Assembly (NCBI RefSeq): GCF_002934365.1
Contig: NZ_PTIY01000015.1
Span: forward strand, 26,109-90,108
Origin: Methylobacter tundripaludum
Lineage (GTDB): Bacteria; Pseudomonadota; Gammaproteobacteria; Methylococcales; Methylomonadaceae
Length of the DNA stretch: 64,000 nt
Direction of reading: 5' to 3'
Within the stretch, counting starts at the first letter, position 1; every line of letters begins with the position of its first letter. Positions 1 to 9,176 of the stretch are shown here, in pieces. The position numbers and the translations under genes were made by a program. A model generated the notes under the pieces. The model saw only the letters and a list, made by a program, of their open reading frames with translations, was not told the DNA's origin and ran no database searches.

Positions 1-295
1 ACGCCGACGAACCGGTCGAGTGCATGTAGCGAATCAGCCAGCCCCAGTTCACATCGCGCATGATGTATTCTACGGAATCGAATGCCAGTTTGGCGTCCGG
101 TTTGTAGTTCATCGTCAGAAAAATACCGGTCAAGATCTGGTTAACCAGCACCAGCAAAGCCAGTGAACCGAAGAAGTACCAGAAATTGAAGTTTTTAGGC
201 GCATAATAATGCGTCATGTGTTCATTCCAGAGTTTGGTCAGCGGAAAACGAGCCAAAATCCATTCGTTACATTCAGTTATGCGGCTAGGTTTCAT
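1..295 (-). CDS. petB: Cytochrome b of the bc1 complex, N-terminal part (cut by window edge)
   Basis: This is the first ~98 codons of a cytochrome b, the quinol-oxidising membrane subunit of the bc1 complex. I translated it from the reverse strand because the frame runs off the window. It reads [12 protein letters not shown], then RFPLTKLW, then [12 protein letters not shown] and a first membrane helix ending [12 protein letters not shown]. It continues with [24 protein letters not shown], the conserved start of helix B with its haem-ligand histidine. The ATG at 293-295 overlaps the Rieske stop codon (ATGA), so the two are translationally coupled. The family is usually about 400 residues; the rest and the expected cytochrome c1 gene lie upstream of base 1. 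Confidence 0.93.
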   Translation of the reverse strand, partial: MKPSRITECNEWILARFPLTKLWNEHMTHYYAPKNFNFWYFFGSLALLVLVNQILTGIFLTMNYKPDAKLAFDSVEYIMRDVNWGWLIRYMHSTGSSA

Positions 296-891
296 GCGCT
301 TGCTTCCTCTGCGGATTCACCAACAACCAATAGGGTGTCGGTAATATAACGGTAAGGGGGGATTTCCAGATTAGTTGGCGCCGGTACGCCGCGATAAACG
401 CGACCGGCCAAATCAAACCAGGAGCCATGACACGGACAGAAAAAGCCGCCTTTCCACTTGTCGCCAAGATCGTTGGGGGCTATTTCGGGCCGGAATGTCG
501 GCGAGCAGCCCAAGTGCGTACATAAACCCACGGCAACAAAAATTTCCGGCTTAATGGAGCGCGCCGGGTTTTTGCTGGATTCCGGCTGTATGGATTCCAC
601 AGAAAGAGGATCCCTCAGTTCATTGTCCAGGGTTTTCAGCGTTTCAAGAACCTCAGGGGTTCGGTTGAGTATCCAGACCGGCTTGCCTCGCCATGCGACC
701 CTGATTAACTGGCCGGGCTCCATTTTGCTGAGATCAACTTCAACGGGAGCGCCGGCCGCCATGGCCTTGGCGCTAGGTTGCATTTGAGCAAGAAAAGGAA
801 CTGCCAAGTAGCCTGTGCCGACTGCGCCGACCACGGTCAAAGCCGAGGTTAAAAACTGGCGTTTGGACTGATCGACGCCTTTATTATTCAT
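292..891 (-). CDS. petA: Ubiquinol-cytochrome c reductase iron-sulfur (Rieske) subunit
   Basis: This Rieske subunit passes electrons from quinol to cytochrome c1 through a [2Fe-2S] cluster on the periplasmic side of the membrane. The 199 residues start with a Tat-like anchor ([10 protein letters not shown] followed by a hydrophobic helix, residues ~9-35). The two cluster boxes CTHLGC and CPCHGSW lie in the C-terminal half, with the expected two Cys and two His ligands. Length is normal for the family. It is the first gene of a petA-petB operon whose stop overlaps the petB start. The 283 bases upstream are AT-rich, especially around 1060-1120, and probably hold the promoter, but I could not define boxes. 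Confidence 0.97.
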   Translation of the reverse strand: MNNKGVDQSKRQFLTSALTVVGAVGTGYLAVPFLAQMQPSAKAMAAGAPVEVDLSKMEPGQLIRVAWRGKPVWILNRTPEVLETLKTLDNELRDPLSVESIQPESSKNPARSIKPEIFVAVGLCTHLGCSPTFRPEIAPNDLGDKWKGGFFCPCHGSWFDLAGRVYRGVPAPTNLEIPPYRYITDTLLVVGESAEEASA

Positions 892-1174
892 TATAGAACT
901 CTCCTGATTAGGTCTGCGCCTCTTATGGGCGCATTATTTTTCACCGCCAATATACCATTAGAGCTTATAAGATTTGAAGTGCTTATGCCGCAGGTTTTAG
1001 CGTTTGTTATATATTAAAATGGCCCGATGCCATCACATGATTCACAAGTCCATGATGTTAAAAAAAATTGTTGTTTTTTAGCGGGGCGATAACAGCATTA
1101 ATTTTTTTATATAACTAGCGTGTATTCGATGGATCGGTAAGGTAATTATCCTTCGACTCCAAGATAAGTTCCGA

Positions 1175-2281
1175 TTATGGTTTGTCTTGCACGTAGTCGA
1201 AGAGCGTGTTCAGGCTGTTTGTTAATGCGGCAAGAAATGCTGCATTTTCTTCCGGTTTACCTATGGTTACCCGCAGGCAATCAGCCAGCAAACCGCCTTG
1301 AGCGCTCAGGTTTTTAATTAAAACGCCCTGTTGTTTTATGGAGTCGAAAATTTCGTTTGCCCGGTTTTCCGGTGTTTTAAACAGGATAAAATTTGCAGCG
1401 CTGGGATAGGCGGTAATGCCGCTCAACTCATTAAGCCGCTGAAAGACGATCGACCGTTCAGCGCAAATCTGTTGGGTTTGCCGATCGAACAATACCTTGT
1501 TGGACAAGGCAAAGTTTGCGCTTACCTGGGTAAGAATATTGATATTGTAAGGCAGGCGGATTTTATCGAGTTGCTCGATGAGGTCCGGCGTTCCGGCAAT
1601 ATAGCCGAGGCGCAAACCCGCCAATCCCAGTTTCGATACGGTGCGCATCACCAGCAGGTTGTCATATTGCCCCAGACTGTCGATGAAACTGGCGTCGGCA
1701 AAAGGCGCATAGGCTTCATCGATCACCACCAAACCCTTGGCGGCTTTTATGATGTCCAGGACCGACGCTTCGGAAAATAAATTGCCGGTAGGGTTGTTCG
1801 GGTAGGCCAGGAAGATGACCGAAGGCTGATGCCGTTCTATCGCATCAAGCATGGCCGGTAAATCCAGGTCAAAGCTTCCCTCTAGCAATGGAATGGCGTG
1901 GTAGCCCAGGCACAGGCTCAGCTGTTTATACATCACAAAACCGGGATCCGGCGCCAACACGCAGGCATCGGAAGGCAGCGCCATCAACAGTAACTGGATG
2001 ATTTCATCGGAACCGTTGCCCAGCAGCACATCGAATTGATCGGGTATGTTATTCAGGCGTTTAATGGTGGCAGTCAGGTGCCTGGCTTCAGGATCGGGAT
2101 AGCGGTTCAGCGGGCAGTCTTTCAATGCTTCCAGCCAGTCTTTCTTAATGTCTTCAGGCCAGCTGTAGGGATTTTCCATCGCATCCAGTTTAATCAAGCC
2201 TGTGGCGTCGGCAACTTTATAGGCGGACATTGCCAGGACTTCTTTGCGGAAAAGGGAGGAAAGCAGATTATTTTCGGACAT
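1175..2281 (-). CDS. hisC: Histidinol-phosphate aminotransferase
   Basis: HisC transfers an amino group from glutamate to imidazole-acetol phosphate in histidine synthesis, using PLP. The 368-residue protein has the class I/II aminotransferase pattern: NPYSWP near the start, LGNGSDEII, YPNNPTGN, VIDEAYAPF and the PLP lysine in RTVSKLGLAGLRLGY (about residue 216). It is the last gene of the murA-hisG-hisD-hisC run. A repeat-rich gap of about 125 bases separates it from hisD. An alternative start at the second Met (MSAYKV, residue 18) is possible because conserved sequence begins only after it. Confidence 0.95.
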   Translation of the reverse strand: MSENNLLSSLFRKEVLAMSAYKVADATGLIKLDAMENPYSWPEDIKKDWLEALKDCPLNRYPDPEARHLTATIKRLNNIPDQFDVLLGNGSDEIIQLLLMALPSDACVLAPDPGFVMYKQLSLCLGYHAIPLLEGSFDLDLPAMLDAIERHQPSVIFLAYPNNPTGNLFSEASVLDIIKAAKGLVVIDEAYAPFADASFIDSLGQYDNLLVMRTVSKLGLAGLRLGYIAGTPDLIEQLDKIRLPYNINILTQVSANFALSNKVLFDRQTQQICAERSIVFQRLNELSGITAYPSAANFILFKTPENRANEIFDSIKQQGVLIKNLSAQGGLLADCLRVTIGKPEENAAFLAALTNSLNTLFDYVQDKP

Positions 2282-2287
2282 ATATGA

Positions 2288-2355
2288 GGTTCAAGGCAAA
2301 AGGTGCAAGACGAAAGGCGAAGAGAGAAAGGCGAAAGGCGAAAGGCGAAAGGCTT
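2288..2355. repeat. Short tandem AAGGCGAAAG repeat between hisD and hisC
   Basis: The gap holds degenerate copies of a unit like AAGGCGAAAGG or AAGGTGCAAG, including three near-perfect GGCGAAA copies in a row. The related strings 'caaggtcaaaggttcaagg' (about 5875-5896) and 'caaggtaaaaagcgcaagg' (about 7467-7495) show that the same repeat type sits in other gaps of this gene block. Confidence 0.75.
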
Positions 2356-2407
2356 AGTGCAAGCGGATGGTTCTTTTCGCCCTTGGCCCTTCGTCTTTAG
2401 CCTTCTT

Positions 2408-3718
2408 TTAACTTGGTTTTATCCTGAATTCCGCGGAGCGCGCATGGGCGGTCAGGCTTTCGCCCCGCGCCAATATCGATGCGGTTGTGCCTAGCGTATC
2501 CGCACCCGTTTGGGAACAGTTGATCAAGCTGGAGCGTTTTTGAAAATCGTAAACCCCCAACGGCGAAGAAAACCGTGCCGTGCTGGAGGTCGGCAAGACA
2601 TGGTTGGGGCCTGCGCAGTAATCGCCCAAGGCTTCGGCGGTATAGCGGCCCATGAAAATAGCGCCCGCGTGGCGAATGTTTTTGCACAAGGCTTCCGGGT
2701 CTTCAACCGAGAGCTCCAGATGTTCGGGCGCAATAATGTTGGCCACATCGGCGGCCGCGTTTAGGTCGCTGACCTTGATCAATGCGCCGCGCGTCGTCAA
2801 TGATGTCCTGATGATCTCTGCGCGTTCCATGGTCGGCAATAACCGATTGATACTTTGCTCAACAGCATCCAGATAAGCTGCGTCAGTGCTGATCAATATG
2901 GACTGAGCATTTTCATCGTGTTCGGCCTGCGAAAACAGGTCCATCGCAATCCAGTCGGGGTTGGTTTCGCCGTCGCAGATAATCAGGATTTCCGAAGGTC
3001 CGGCAATCATGTCGATACCGACTTGGCCGAACACCAGTTTTTTGGCGGTAGCGACGTAGATATTGCCGGGGCCGACAATTTTCGCCACCGCAGGAATGGT
3101 TTCAGTACCGTAAGCCAGCGCGGCGACGGCCTGCGCACCGCCCATCGTAAATACGCGGTCTACACCGGCCAGATAGGCGGCCGCCAGAACCAGTTGATTG
3201 GTTTCGCCCTGAGGCGCGGGCACGACCATGATCAATTCGCCGACGCCTGCGACTTTGGCGGGAATCGCATTCATCAACACCGAAGAAGGGTAGGCGGCTT
3301 TTCCGCCCGGCACATAAAGTCCCACGCGGTCCAGCGGGGTTATTTTTTGCCCGAGTACGGTGCCGTCAGCCTCTGTGTATTGCCACGACTCCATTTTTTG
3401 GTGTTCGGCATAAGCGCGGATACGGTTAGCGGCTGTTTGCAGCGCCTGGGACTGCTCAGCGGGCAGTCTGTTCCAGGCCGATTTGAGAATTTCCGGCGGC
3501 AATTCCAGCTCGGAGACTTGCGCGATAGTGCGTTGATCGAAGCGGTTGGTGTATTCGACAACCGCTTTATCGCCGTTTTTTCGGACGTCGGCAATGATAG
3601 CCAGGACGCGCTGATGAATCTCCAGGTCGTCGGTTTCATCAAAAGCCAGCAGATTTTTTAATTGCCGGTCAAAATCGGCAGAGGAGGCATCGAGTCGGGT
3701 GATATTTATATTAGACAT
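2408..3718 (-). CDS. hisD: Histidinol dehydrogenase
   Basis: HisD catalyses the last two oxidations of histidine synthesis (histidinol to histidine), using Zn2+ and NAD+. The 436-residue protein shows [14 protein letters not shown], the glycine-rich [22 protein letters not shown] and the C-terminal zinc and active-site segment with EHLE and [14 protein letters not shown] chose the ATG at 3718 ([10 protein letters not shown]) rather than the upstream in-frame start at 3781. The extra 21 residues match nothing in the family and run into the intergenic repeat. It lies downstream of hisG across a 234-base repeat-filled gap. Confidence 0.96.
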   Translation of the reverse strand: MSNINITRLDASSADFDRQLKNLLAFDETDDLEIHQRVLAIIADVRKNGDKAVVEYTNRFDQRTIAQVSELELPPEILKSAWNRLPAEQSQALQTAANRIRAYAEHQKMESWQYTEADGTVLGQKITPLDRVGLYVPGGKAAYPSSVLMNAIPAKVAGVGELIMVVPAPQGETNQLVLAAAYLAGVDRVFTMGGAQAVAALAYGTETIPAVAKIVGPGNIYVATAKKLVFGQVGIDMIAGPSEILIICDGETNPDWIAMDLFSQAEHDENAQSILISTDAAYLDAVEQSINRLLPTMERAEIIRTSLTTRGALIKVSDLNAAADVANIIAPEHLELSVEDPEALCKNIRHAGAIFMGRYTAEALGDYCAGPNHVLPTSSTARFSSPLGVYDFQKRSSLINCSQTGADTLGTTASILARGESLTAHARSAEFRIKPS

Positions 3719-3781
3719 GGCGGTAACCAAAAATTTCAAATGATGCAATATATTCAATCCAATGTGTAAAGGATCGATCAA

Positions 3782-3842
3782 TTCACCACGAAGACACGAA
3801 GTACACGAAGTCTTCTTTGGTTTTCTTCGTGTCTTCGTGGTG
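3782..3842. repeat. CACGAAGACACGAAG hairpin repeat
   Basis: This is an inverted repeat: TTCACCACGAAGACACGAAG on the left and its complement ending TTCGTGTCTTCGTGGTG on the right. The same left arm returns at 29644, and a diverged copy (CATGAAGGACATGAAG) lies at 63587. It falls between hisG and hisD, inside a likely transcription unit. Confidence 0.8.
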
Positions 3843-3867
3843 CAATGCTTTTAAATTGAGTTATGTA

Positions 3868-3934
3868 GGGTACGCTTCGCGTACCATTTTTCAAAACGCA
3901 CTCCAAATTTAAAAAAGGTACGCGAAGCGTACCC
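3868..3934. repeat. Perfect 18-bp inverted repeat GGGTACGCTTCGCGTACC
   Basis: The arm at 3868-3885 and its exact complement at 3917-3934 are separated by about 31 AT-rich bases. Each arm is itself partly palindromic (GGTACGC..GCGTACC). A related 'ggtacgcacgcgtaccc' lies near 58801. It could fold into a strong RNA hairpin between hisG and hisD. Confidence 0.75.
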
Positions 3935-3952
3935 ATTCGTCTTGCCTTGTTT

Positions 3953-4582
3953 TTAGCCTCTTTTCGCCAGCGTCTTTTCAAACTGGTCCAGCAATGTCTG
4001 AATTGCCTGATGCTTCATTTTCATCGCCGCTTTGTTGACGACCAGTCTGGAGCTGATGTTCATAATCAGATCCCGCGGTTCCAGGTCATTGGCCTTCAGC
4101 GTGTTGCCGGTATCGACCAGGTCGACAATACAATCGGAAAGGCCGACCAGCGGCGCCAGCTCCATCGATCCGTACAGTTTAATGATTTCCGCCTGTATGC
4201 CTAAGCCGGCGAAATAGCGTTGGGTTATTTTGACGTATTTGGTCGCAACCCGAACCCGTCCGGCAATCGGCGGCGCGTCTTTGTGTGCTGCGGTCATCAA
4301 TCGGCAACAGGCGATGTTTAAATCCAACGGCTCATACAGGCTTTCAGCGCCGTGTTCCAGCAGGATGTCTTTCCCGGCGATACCCATGTCGGCCGCGCCG
4401 TATTCAACAAACGTAGGCACATCGGTGGCGCGGATGATGACCAGCTGAACGTCGTCCCGGGTGGTTCGTAAAATCAGCTTACGGCAGGTAAGCGGGTCGT
4501 CAATCGGCGTGATGCCCGCTTCTGCCAATAACGGCAGGGCGTCCTCATAAATCCGGCCTTTAGATACGGCGATAGTCAGCAT
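3953..4582 (-). CDS. hisG: ATP phosphoribosyltransferase, short form
   Basis: HisG joins ATP and PRPP in the first, feedback-regulated step of histidine synthesis. The 209 residues match the short form: [18 protein letters not shown] at the start, [11 protein letters not shown], and the PRPP-binding stretch [12 protein letters not shown]. It lacks the C-terminal regulatory domain of the ~300-residue long form. Known short forms work in a complex with HisZ, which is not in this window and should be elsewhere. It starts 9 bases after the murA stop, so the two are very likely co-transcribed. Confidence 0.95.
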   Translation of the reverse strand: MLTIAVSKGRIYEDALPLLAEAGITPIDDPLTCRKLILRTTRDDVQLVIIRATDVPTFVEYGAADMGIAGKDILLEHGAESLYEPLDLNIACCRLMTAAHKDAPPIAGRVRVATKYVKITQRYFAGLGIQAEIIKLYGSMELAPLVGLSDCIVDLVDTGNTLKANDLEPRDLIMNISSRLVVNKAAMKMKHQAIQTLLDQFEKTLAKRG

Positions 4583-4591
4583 AGTTAAACC

Positions 4592-5890
<1,299 letters not shown>

Positions 5891-5896
5891 TCAAGG

Positions 5897-6208
5897 CTAA
5901 TCGGCTTGAACGGCAAAATGGCTTGATTGGTCAAAGCCGCTGAGTTTGGCAAGATTTAGCAATTGCTCGGGAATATTTTTGAAAACTATTTGCGTTCTAT
6001 TTTGCCGGGAATATTTTATCCACTCAATCATTAACGCAAGCCCCGCGCTGTCCGTACTGGAAACGAGGCTAAGATCGATGGTGATTTCTCTTGCGGCTTT
6101 TAAGAAAGAAATCGATTTCAGAGTCTGTTTGTCGATGGTCGCAAAGGTTAAAGCGCCATCGATCACAAAATGCACGGGACTCTCTTTAATGATATTCAGT
6201 TGGCTCAC
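5897..6208 (-). CDS. mlaB: STAS-domain protein of the Mla phospholipid transporter
   Basis: A 103-residue protein with a STAS fold. The DSAGLALMIEW stretch around residues 53-63 is the typical STAS loop and helix. MlaB proteins bind the ATPase MlaF and regulate the MlaFEDB complex in the inner membrane. The start overlaps the end of mlaD by four bases (ATGA), which supports the assignment despite the low sequence conservation of STAS proteins. Where mlaC would normally lie between mlaD and mlaB, there is none. Confidence 0.87.
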   Translation of the reverse strand: MSQLNIIKESPVHFVIDGALTFATIDKQTLKSISFLKAAREITIDLSLVSSTDSAGLALMIEWIKYSRQNRTQIVFKNIPEQLLNLAKLSGFDQSSHFAVQAD

Positions 6209-6672
6209 TTTTTTTCTTCCGCGGATTTAAACAGGAACTGGCCGAGCGCCTTTTCCAGAATAATGGCGGAATTAGTGACGTCAATTTTCCCACCGTCTTT
6301 TAAATATTCCTCGGAACCGCCCGCGTCCAGGTTGACGTATTGTTCGCCCAACAGGCCCGCAGTAAAGACGCTGGCGGTGGTGTCGTCCGGCAGCGTGTTG
6401 TATTGCTTGTCAATGCTCAGTTTCACAACCGATTCATAGGTTTTGGGGTCGAAACTGATAGCGCTGACTTGGCCGATTTTAACGCCTGCCGATGAAACCG
6501 GCGACTTAACCTTTAAGCCGCCGGAGTTTTCAAAACGGGCGGTAACCGTATAGGTGTCGTGCGCGGTAAAAGAGCTTAAATTACTCACTTGCAAGGCAAG
6601 AAAAAACAACCCGACTATGCCTGCTGCGACAAAGAGTCCGACAAAGGTGTCTTGGGTATTGGTGTGTTGCAT
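6205..6672 (-). CDS. mlaD: Mla transporter substrate-binding MCE protein
   Basis: MlaD is anchored in the inner membrane and forms a hexameric periplasmic MCE ring that handles phospholipids. The 155-residue version starting MQHTNTQDTFVGLFVAAGIVG has one N-terminal membrane helix and the MCE core (YTVTARFENSGGLKVKSPVSSAGVKIG). The later YVNLDAGG and EYLKDGGKI segments follow. I chose the ATG at 6672 over the start at 6687 because a GGAG lies at the right distance before it. It begins directly after the mlaE stop. Confidence 0.93.
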   Translation of the reverse strand: MQHTNTQDTFVGLFVAAGIVGLFFLALQVSNLSSFTAHDTYTVTARFENSGGLKVKSPVSSAGVKIGQVSAISFDPKTYESVVKLSIDKQYNTLPDDTTASVFTAGLLGEQYVNLDAGGSEEYLKDGGKIDVTNSAIILEKALGQFLFKSAEEKK

Positions 6673-6673
6673 G

Positions 6674-7456
6674 TTAATCATCTCCAAACATGAGTGCGGT
6701 CAGGATAAAATCCAGACCTAAAATACTAAAAGCAGAATTGACTACGGTACGTGTGGTGGCTCGGCTGACCCCTTCAGACGTCGGGATTGCATCATAGCCC
6801 TCAAACAACGCTATCCATGAAGTGATAAAACCAAACACCAAACTTTTGATAACGCCGTTGACGATGTCGTCCTGAAAATCTATGTTCGCCTGCATTTGCG
6901 ACCAGTAAGCGCCTTCATCGACGCCTAACAGCCCCGAACCGACCATTTGTCCGCCGATAATGCCCACCGCACTGAACAGGGCGGCAAGTAGGGGCATGGA
7001 CAAGAAGCCGGCCAAAAAACGGGGCGAAATGATGCGCTTGATCGGGTCAACGGCCATCATTTCCATGCCCGACAGCTGTTCGGTTGCTTTCATCAGGCCG
7101 ATTTCAGCTGTTAATGCGGAGCCGGCCCGTCCTGCAAATAACAGCGCGGTAACGACGGGGCCGAGTTCCCTGACCAGCGAAGCGGCAACCATGACTCCGA
7201 GCGTTTCTTCAGCGCCAAAATCGGAGAGTATGTAATAGCCTTGCAGGCCCAGAACCATGCCGACAAACAGTCCTGAAATAGTGATAATCAGAAAAGACAG
7301 CACGCCGACCGAATACATCTGGTTAAGCAGGAGCCTGGGGCGGGGCAATACGCTGAGTATCCCGGAAGTTGTCTGTAACAGGAAAAACGTGCCGCGGCCA
7401 ATTTTGGTAAAACCGGTGCGGGTGTTTTTGCCCAAATGCTGTAGAAGTTCAATCAT
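6674..7456 (-). CDS. mlaE: Mla transporter permease
   Basis: MlaE is the membrane permease of the ABC-type Mla phospholipid transport system. The 260 residues contain several membrane helices and the MlaE-family segments FVGMVLGLQGYYILSDFGAEETLG, LVRELGPVVTALLFAGRAGSALTAEIG and the coupling-helix EQLSGMEMMAVDPI. Length matches the family. It sits between mlaF (upstream, across a short repeat) and mlaD (directly downstream). Confidence 0.96.
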   Translation of the reverse strand: MIELLQHLGKNTRTGFTKIGRGTFFLLQTTSGILSVLPRPRLLLNQMYSVGVLSFLIITISGLFVGMVLGLQGYYILSDFGAEETLGVMVAASLVRELGPVVTALLFAGRAGSALTAEIGLMKATEQLSGMEMMAVDPIKRIISPRFLAGFLSMPLLAALFSAVGIIGGQMVGSGLLGVDEGAYWSQMQANIDFQDDIVNGVIKSLVFGFITSWIALFEGYDAIPTSEGVSRATTRTVVNSAFSILGLDFILTALMFGDD

Positions 7457-7460
7457 AAGT

Positions 7461-7508
7461 TAAGGCTCAAGGTAAAAAGCGCAAGGTGCAAGGCAAAAAA
7501 TCTTGCAC
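7461..7508. repeat. CAAGG-type repeat with GTGCAAG hairpin between mlaF and mlaE
   Basis: Degenerate CAAGGTAAAAAG / GCAAGGTGCAAGG units are followed by a short inverted repeat GTGCAAG...CTTGCAC (about 7483-7507). It is the same repeat type as at 2288 and about 5875. On the minus strand it lies just past the mlaF stop and could weaken transcription or stabilise the mlaF message. Confidence 0.6.
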
Positions 7509-7509
7509 C

Positions 7510-8337
7510 TCAATAACGTTTGCCGGTCGACAATAAGTCGTCGACATAATCTTTTGCCGGATAATGAAAGTGTACCGGGCCGTCGGCCGCACCGTTCATA
7601 AATTGCTGTACCCAGTCGGATTCGGATTGTTCAATTTCCTTGGGCGTACCCTGTCCGACGACTTTGCCTTCTGAAATGACATAAATATAATCCGCTATCG
7701 CCGCCGTTTCCTGAACATCATGAGAAACAATGATGCTGGTTAAACCCAGAGTGACGTTCAACGATTTGATCAGGTGAACCAACGCCCCCTTGGAAATAGG
7801 GTCCTGTCCGGTAAAAGGTTCATCGTACATGATCATCATCGGGTCCAGCGCAATGGCTCTGGCCAACGCAATACGCCGGGCCATGCCGCCGGACAGTTCG
7901 TTAGGCATCAGGTCGCGCGCGCCTCTCAATCCCACCGCCTGGAGTTTCATCAACACCAGAGTGCGGATCATGGATTCGGGGAGATGGGTATGTTCGCGTA
8001 ATGGGAAAGCGACATTATCAAAAACACTCATGTCGGTTAATAATGCGCCGCTTTGGAATAACATACCCATGCGTTTACGCAGCTCGTACAGCTCTGCTCG
8101 GCGCAGGCGGTGGACATTGTTGCCGTCGACAGTAACGGAGCCTTGTGCGGGAAACAATTGTCCGCCGATCAGCTTCAACAGGGTCGTTTTGCCGGTGCCG
8201 CTAGGCCCCATGATCGCGGTAATTTTACCGCGTTCAAATTCGAGGGAAATATCGTCAAATATTTTCCTGTCGCCGCGGGAAAACGACAAATTTTGAACAG
8301 AGACCAGGCTGTTTTGCGGAGAGACGCTGTTATCCAT
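7510..8337 (-). CDS. mlaF: Mla transporter ATP-binding protein
   Basis: MlaF is the cytoplasmic ATPase that powers Mla-driven phospholipid movement. The 275-residue protein has Walker A (GPSGTGKTTLLKLIGG), the Q-loop (GMLFQSGALLTDMSVFDNVAFPLRE), an ABC signature in MlaF form (NELSGGMARRIALARAIA), Walker B (MIMYDEPFTGQDP) and the switch His (IIVSHDV). Its C-terminal tail past the core ends DDLLSTGKRY, similar to the MlaF extension that contacts MlaB. It is the first gene of the minus-strand mlaFEDB run. Confidence 0.96.
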   Translation of the reverse strand: MDNSVSPQNSLVSVQNLSFSRGDRKIFDDISLEFERGKITAIMGPSGTGKTTLLKLIGGQLFPAQGSVTVDGNNVHRLRRAELYELRKRMGMLFQSGALLTDMSVFDNVAFPLREHTHLPESMIRTLVLMKLQAVGLRGARDLMPNELSGGMARRIALARAIALDPMMIMYDEPFTGQDPISKGALVHLIKSLNVTLGLTSIIVSHDVQETAAIADYIYVISEGKVVGQGTPKEIEQSESDWVQQFMNGAADGPVHFHYPAKDYVDDLLSTGKRY

Positions 8338-8695
8338 GCGTAATTAGGATCGAGTGAGAAAATTAAACAGGCTATTTTCTATGACTACTCCCTGTTAAGT
8401 CAATCTATTGTGCCGATTGCTTCAGAGGGAGGTTGAATTACGACGGACAGGATTGCAAATGCGTTTGCTGTAGCCGCCGTTATTGCAATAGCGGCCGATG
8501 TAAATTGAGCGGAGCCTTGGCTTCAATGACGAAAAATAATGGCGTTTGGTTTTCGGATATTTTGAAGCCTTTTTCCTCGTGGTTGCGTCACAAACTAATC
8601 AGCCGAACGTCTACGTCATGAAGCACGCAAATAACGTATTCCTGTCATAGCCTATGCTGACATGCGCCTAGTTAATATATAGAGAGGGACAAAAC
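8338..8695. other. Intergenic region between divergent mlaF and the 8696 gene
   Basis: About 358 bases with no convincing gene. It must hold the divergent promoters for mlaF (minus) and the 8696 gene (plus). The short cysteine-rich frame at 8433-8621 has no ribosome-binding site and no recognisable fold, so I do not call it. A ribosome-binding site GAGAGGGAC lies just before the ATG at 8696. Confidence 0.6.
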
Positions 8696-9145
8696 ATGCC
8701 GATCGACCCGAAATTGGCTCAATCAATAGACCAAGTATTGAAATATCTGCCGGATGTGATCTTTGATATTCAGAACAGGAAAGATTATGCCAAAAACCCA
8801 GCCTTTGCCGCCGACATCAGCCGCTTAAACGATTTCAAGCAGCAGCTGATGATCGTGAAAGACGGACCAATGCCGTCATCGAGTACATTGGCCGGAATAC
8901 AGGGTGCAGTAACAAACACCATCCTGCCGATGATCGAAAGCCTAATTTCCGCCAATCTAGTCATGGCCAATATGGGGCAATTAAACACCAACCGGACCAT
9001 CGAACCTAAGGACGCGATAGATCAAAATGTGAAACTGACATCGCTGCAAAACGCCCTCCAAGGCATGCTGCCTTACTTGCCGAAAGCCGAACGCAAGCGT
9101 ATTCCTCCCAGGGTTGTCGGGGGCAAATTGTTATTCAAACATTGA
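8696..9145 (+). CDS. Unrecognised small helical protein, upstream partner of the protease-like gene
   Basis: I do not recognise this 149-residue protein. It starts MPIDPKLAQSIDQVLKYLPD, has no signal peptide or clear membrane helix, and looks mostly alpha-helical and soluble. The C-terminus is basic (KAERKRIPPRVVGGK). A good ribosome-binding site (AGAGAGGGAC) precedes the ATG. It is followed after 31 bases by the 329-residue gene at 9177, so the two are probably co-expressed. By position it could be a chaperone, adaptor or immunity partner for that gene, but this is only inference. Confidence 0.7.
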   Translation: MPIDPKLAQSIDQVLKYLPDVIFDIQNRKDYAKNPAFAADISRLNDFKQQLMIVKDGPMPSSSTLAGIQGAVTNTILPMIESLISANLVMANMGQLNTNRTIEPKDAIDQNVKLTSLQNALQGMLPYLPKAERKRIPPRVVGGKLLFKH

Positions 9146-9176
9146 TAAAAGCCCAAGTCATAGAATGGGAGGAAAA

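Noticed and set aside
2855..3661. Long 268-codon plus-strand frame
   Set aside because: It lies antisense inside hisD, which is a clear match; the frame's protein has no family character.
8433..8621. Short cysteine-rich frame before the 8696 gene
   Set aside because: No ribosome-binding site and no conserved pattern; composition fits non-coding DNA.
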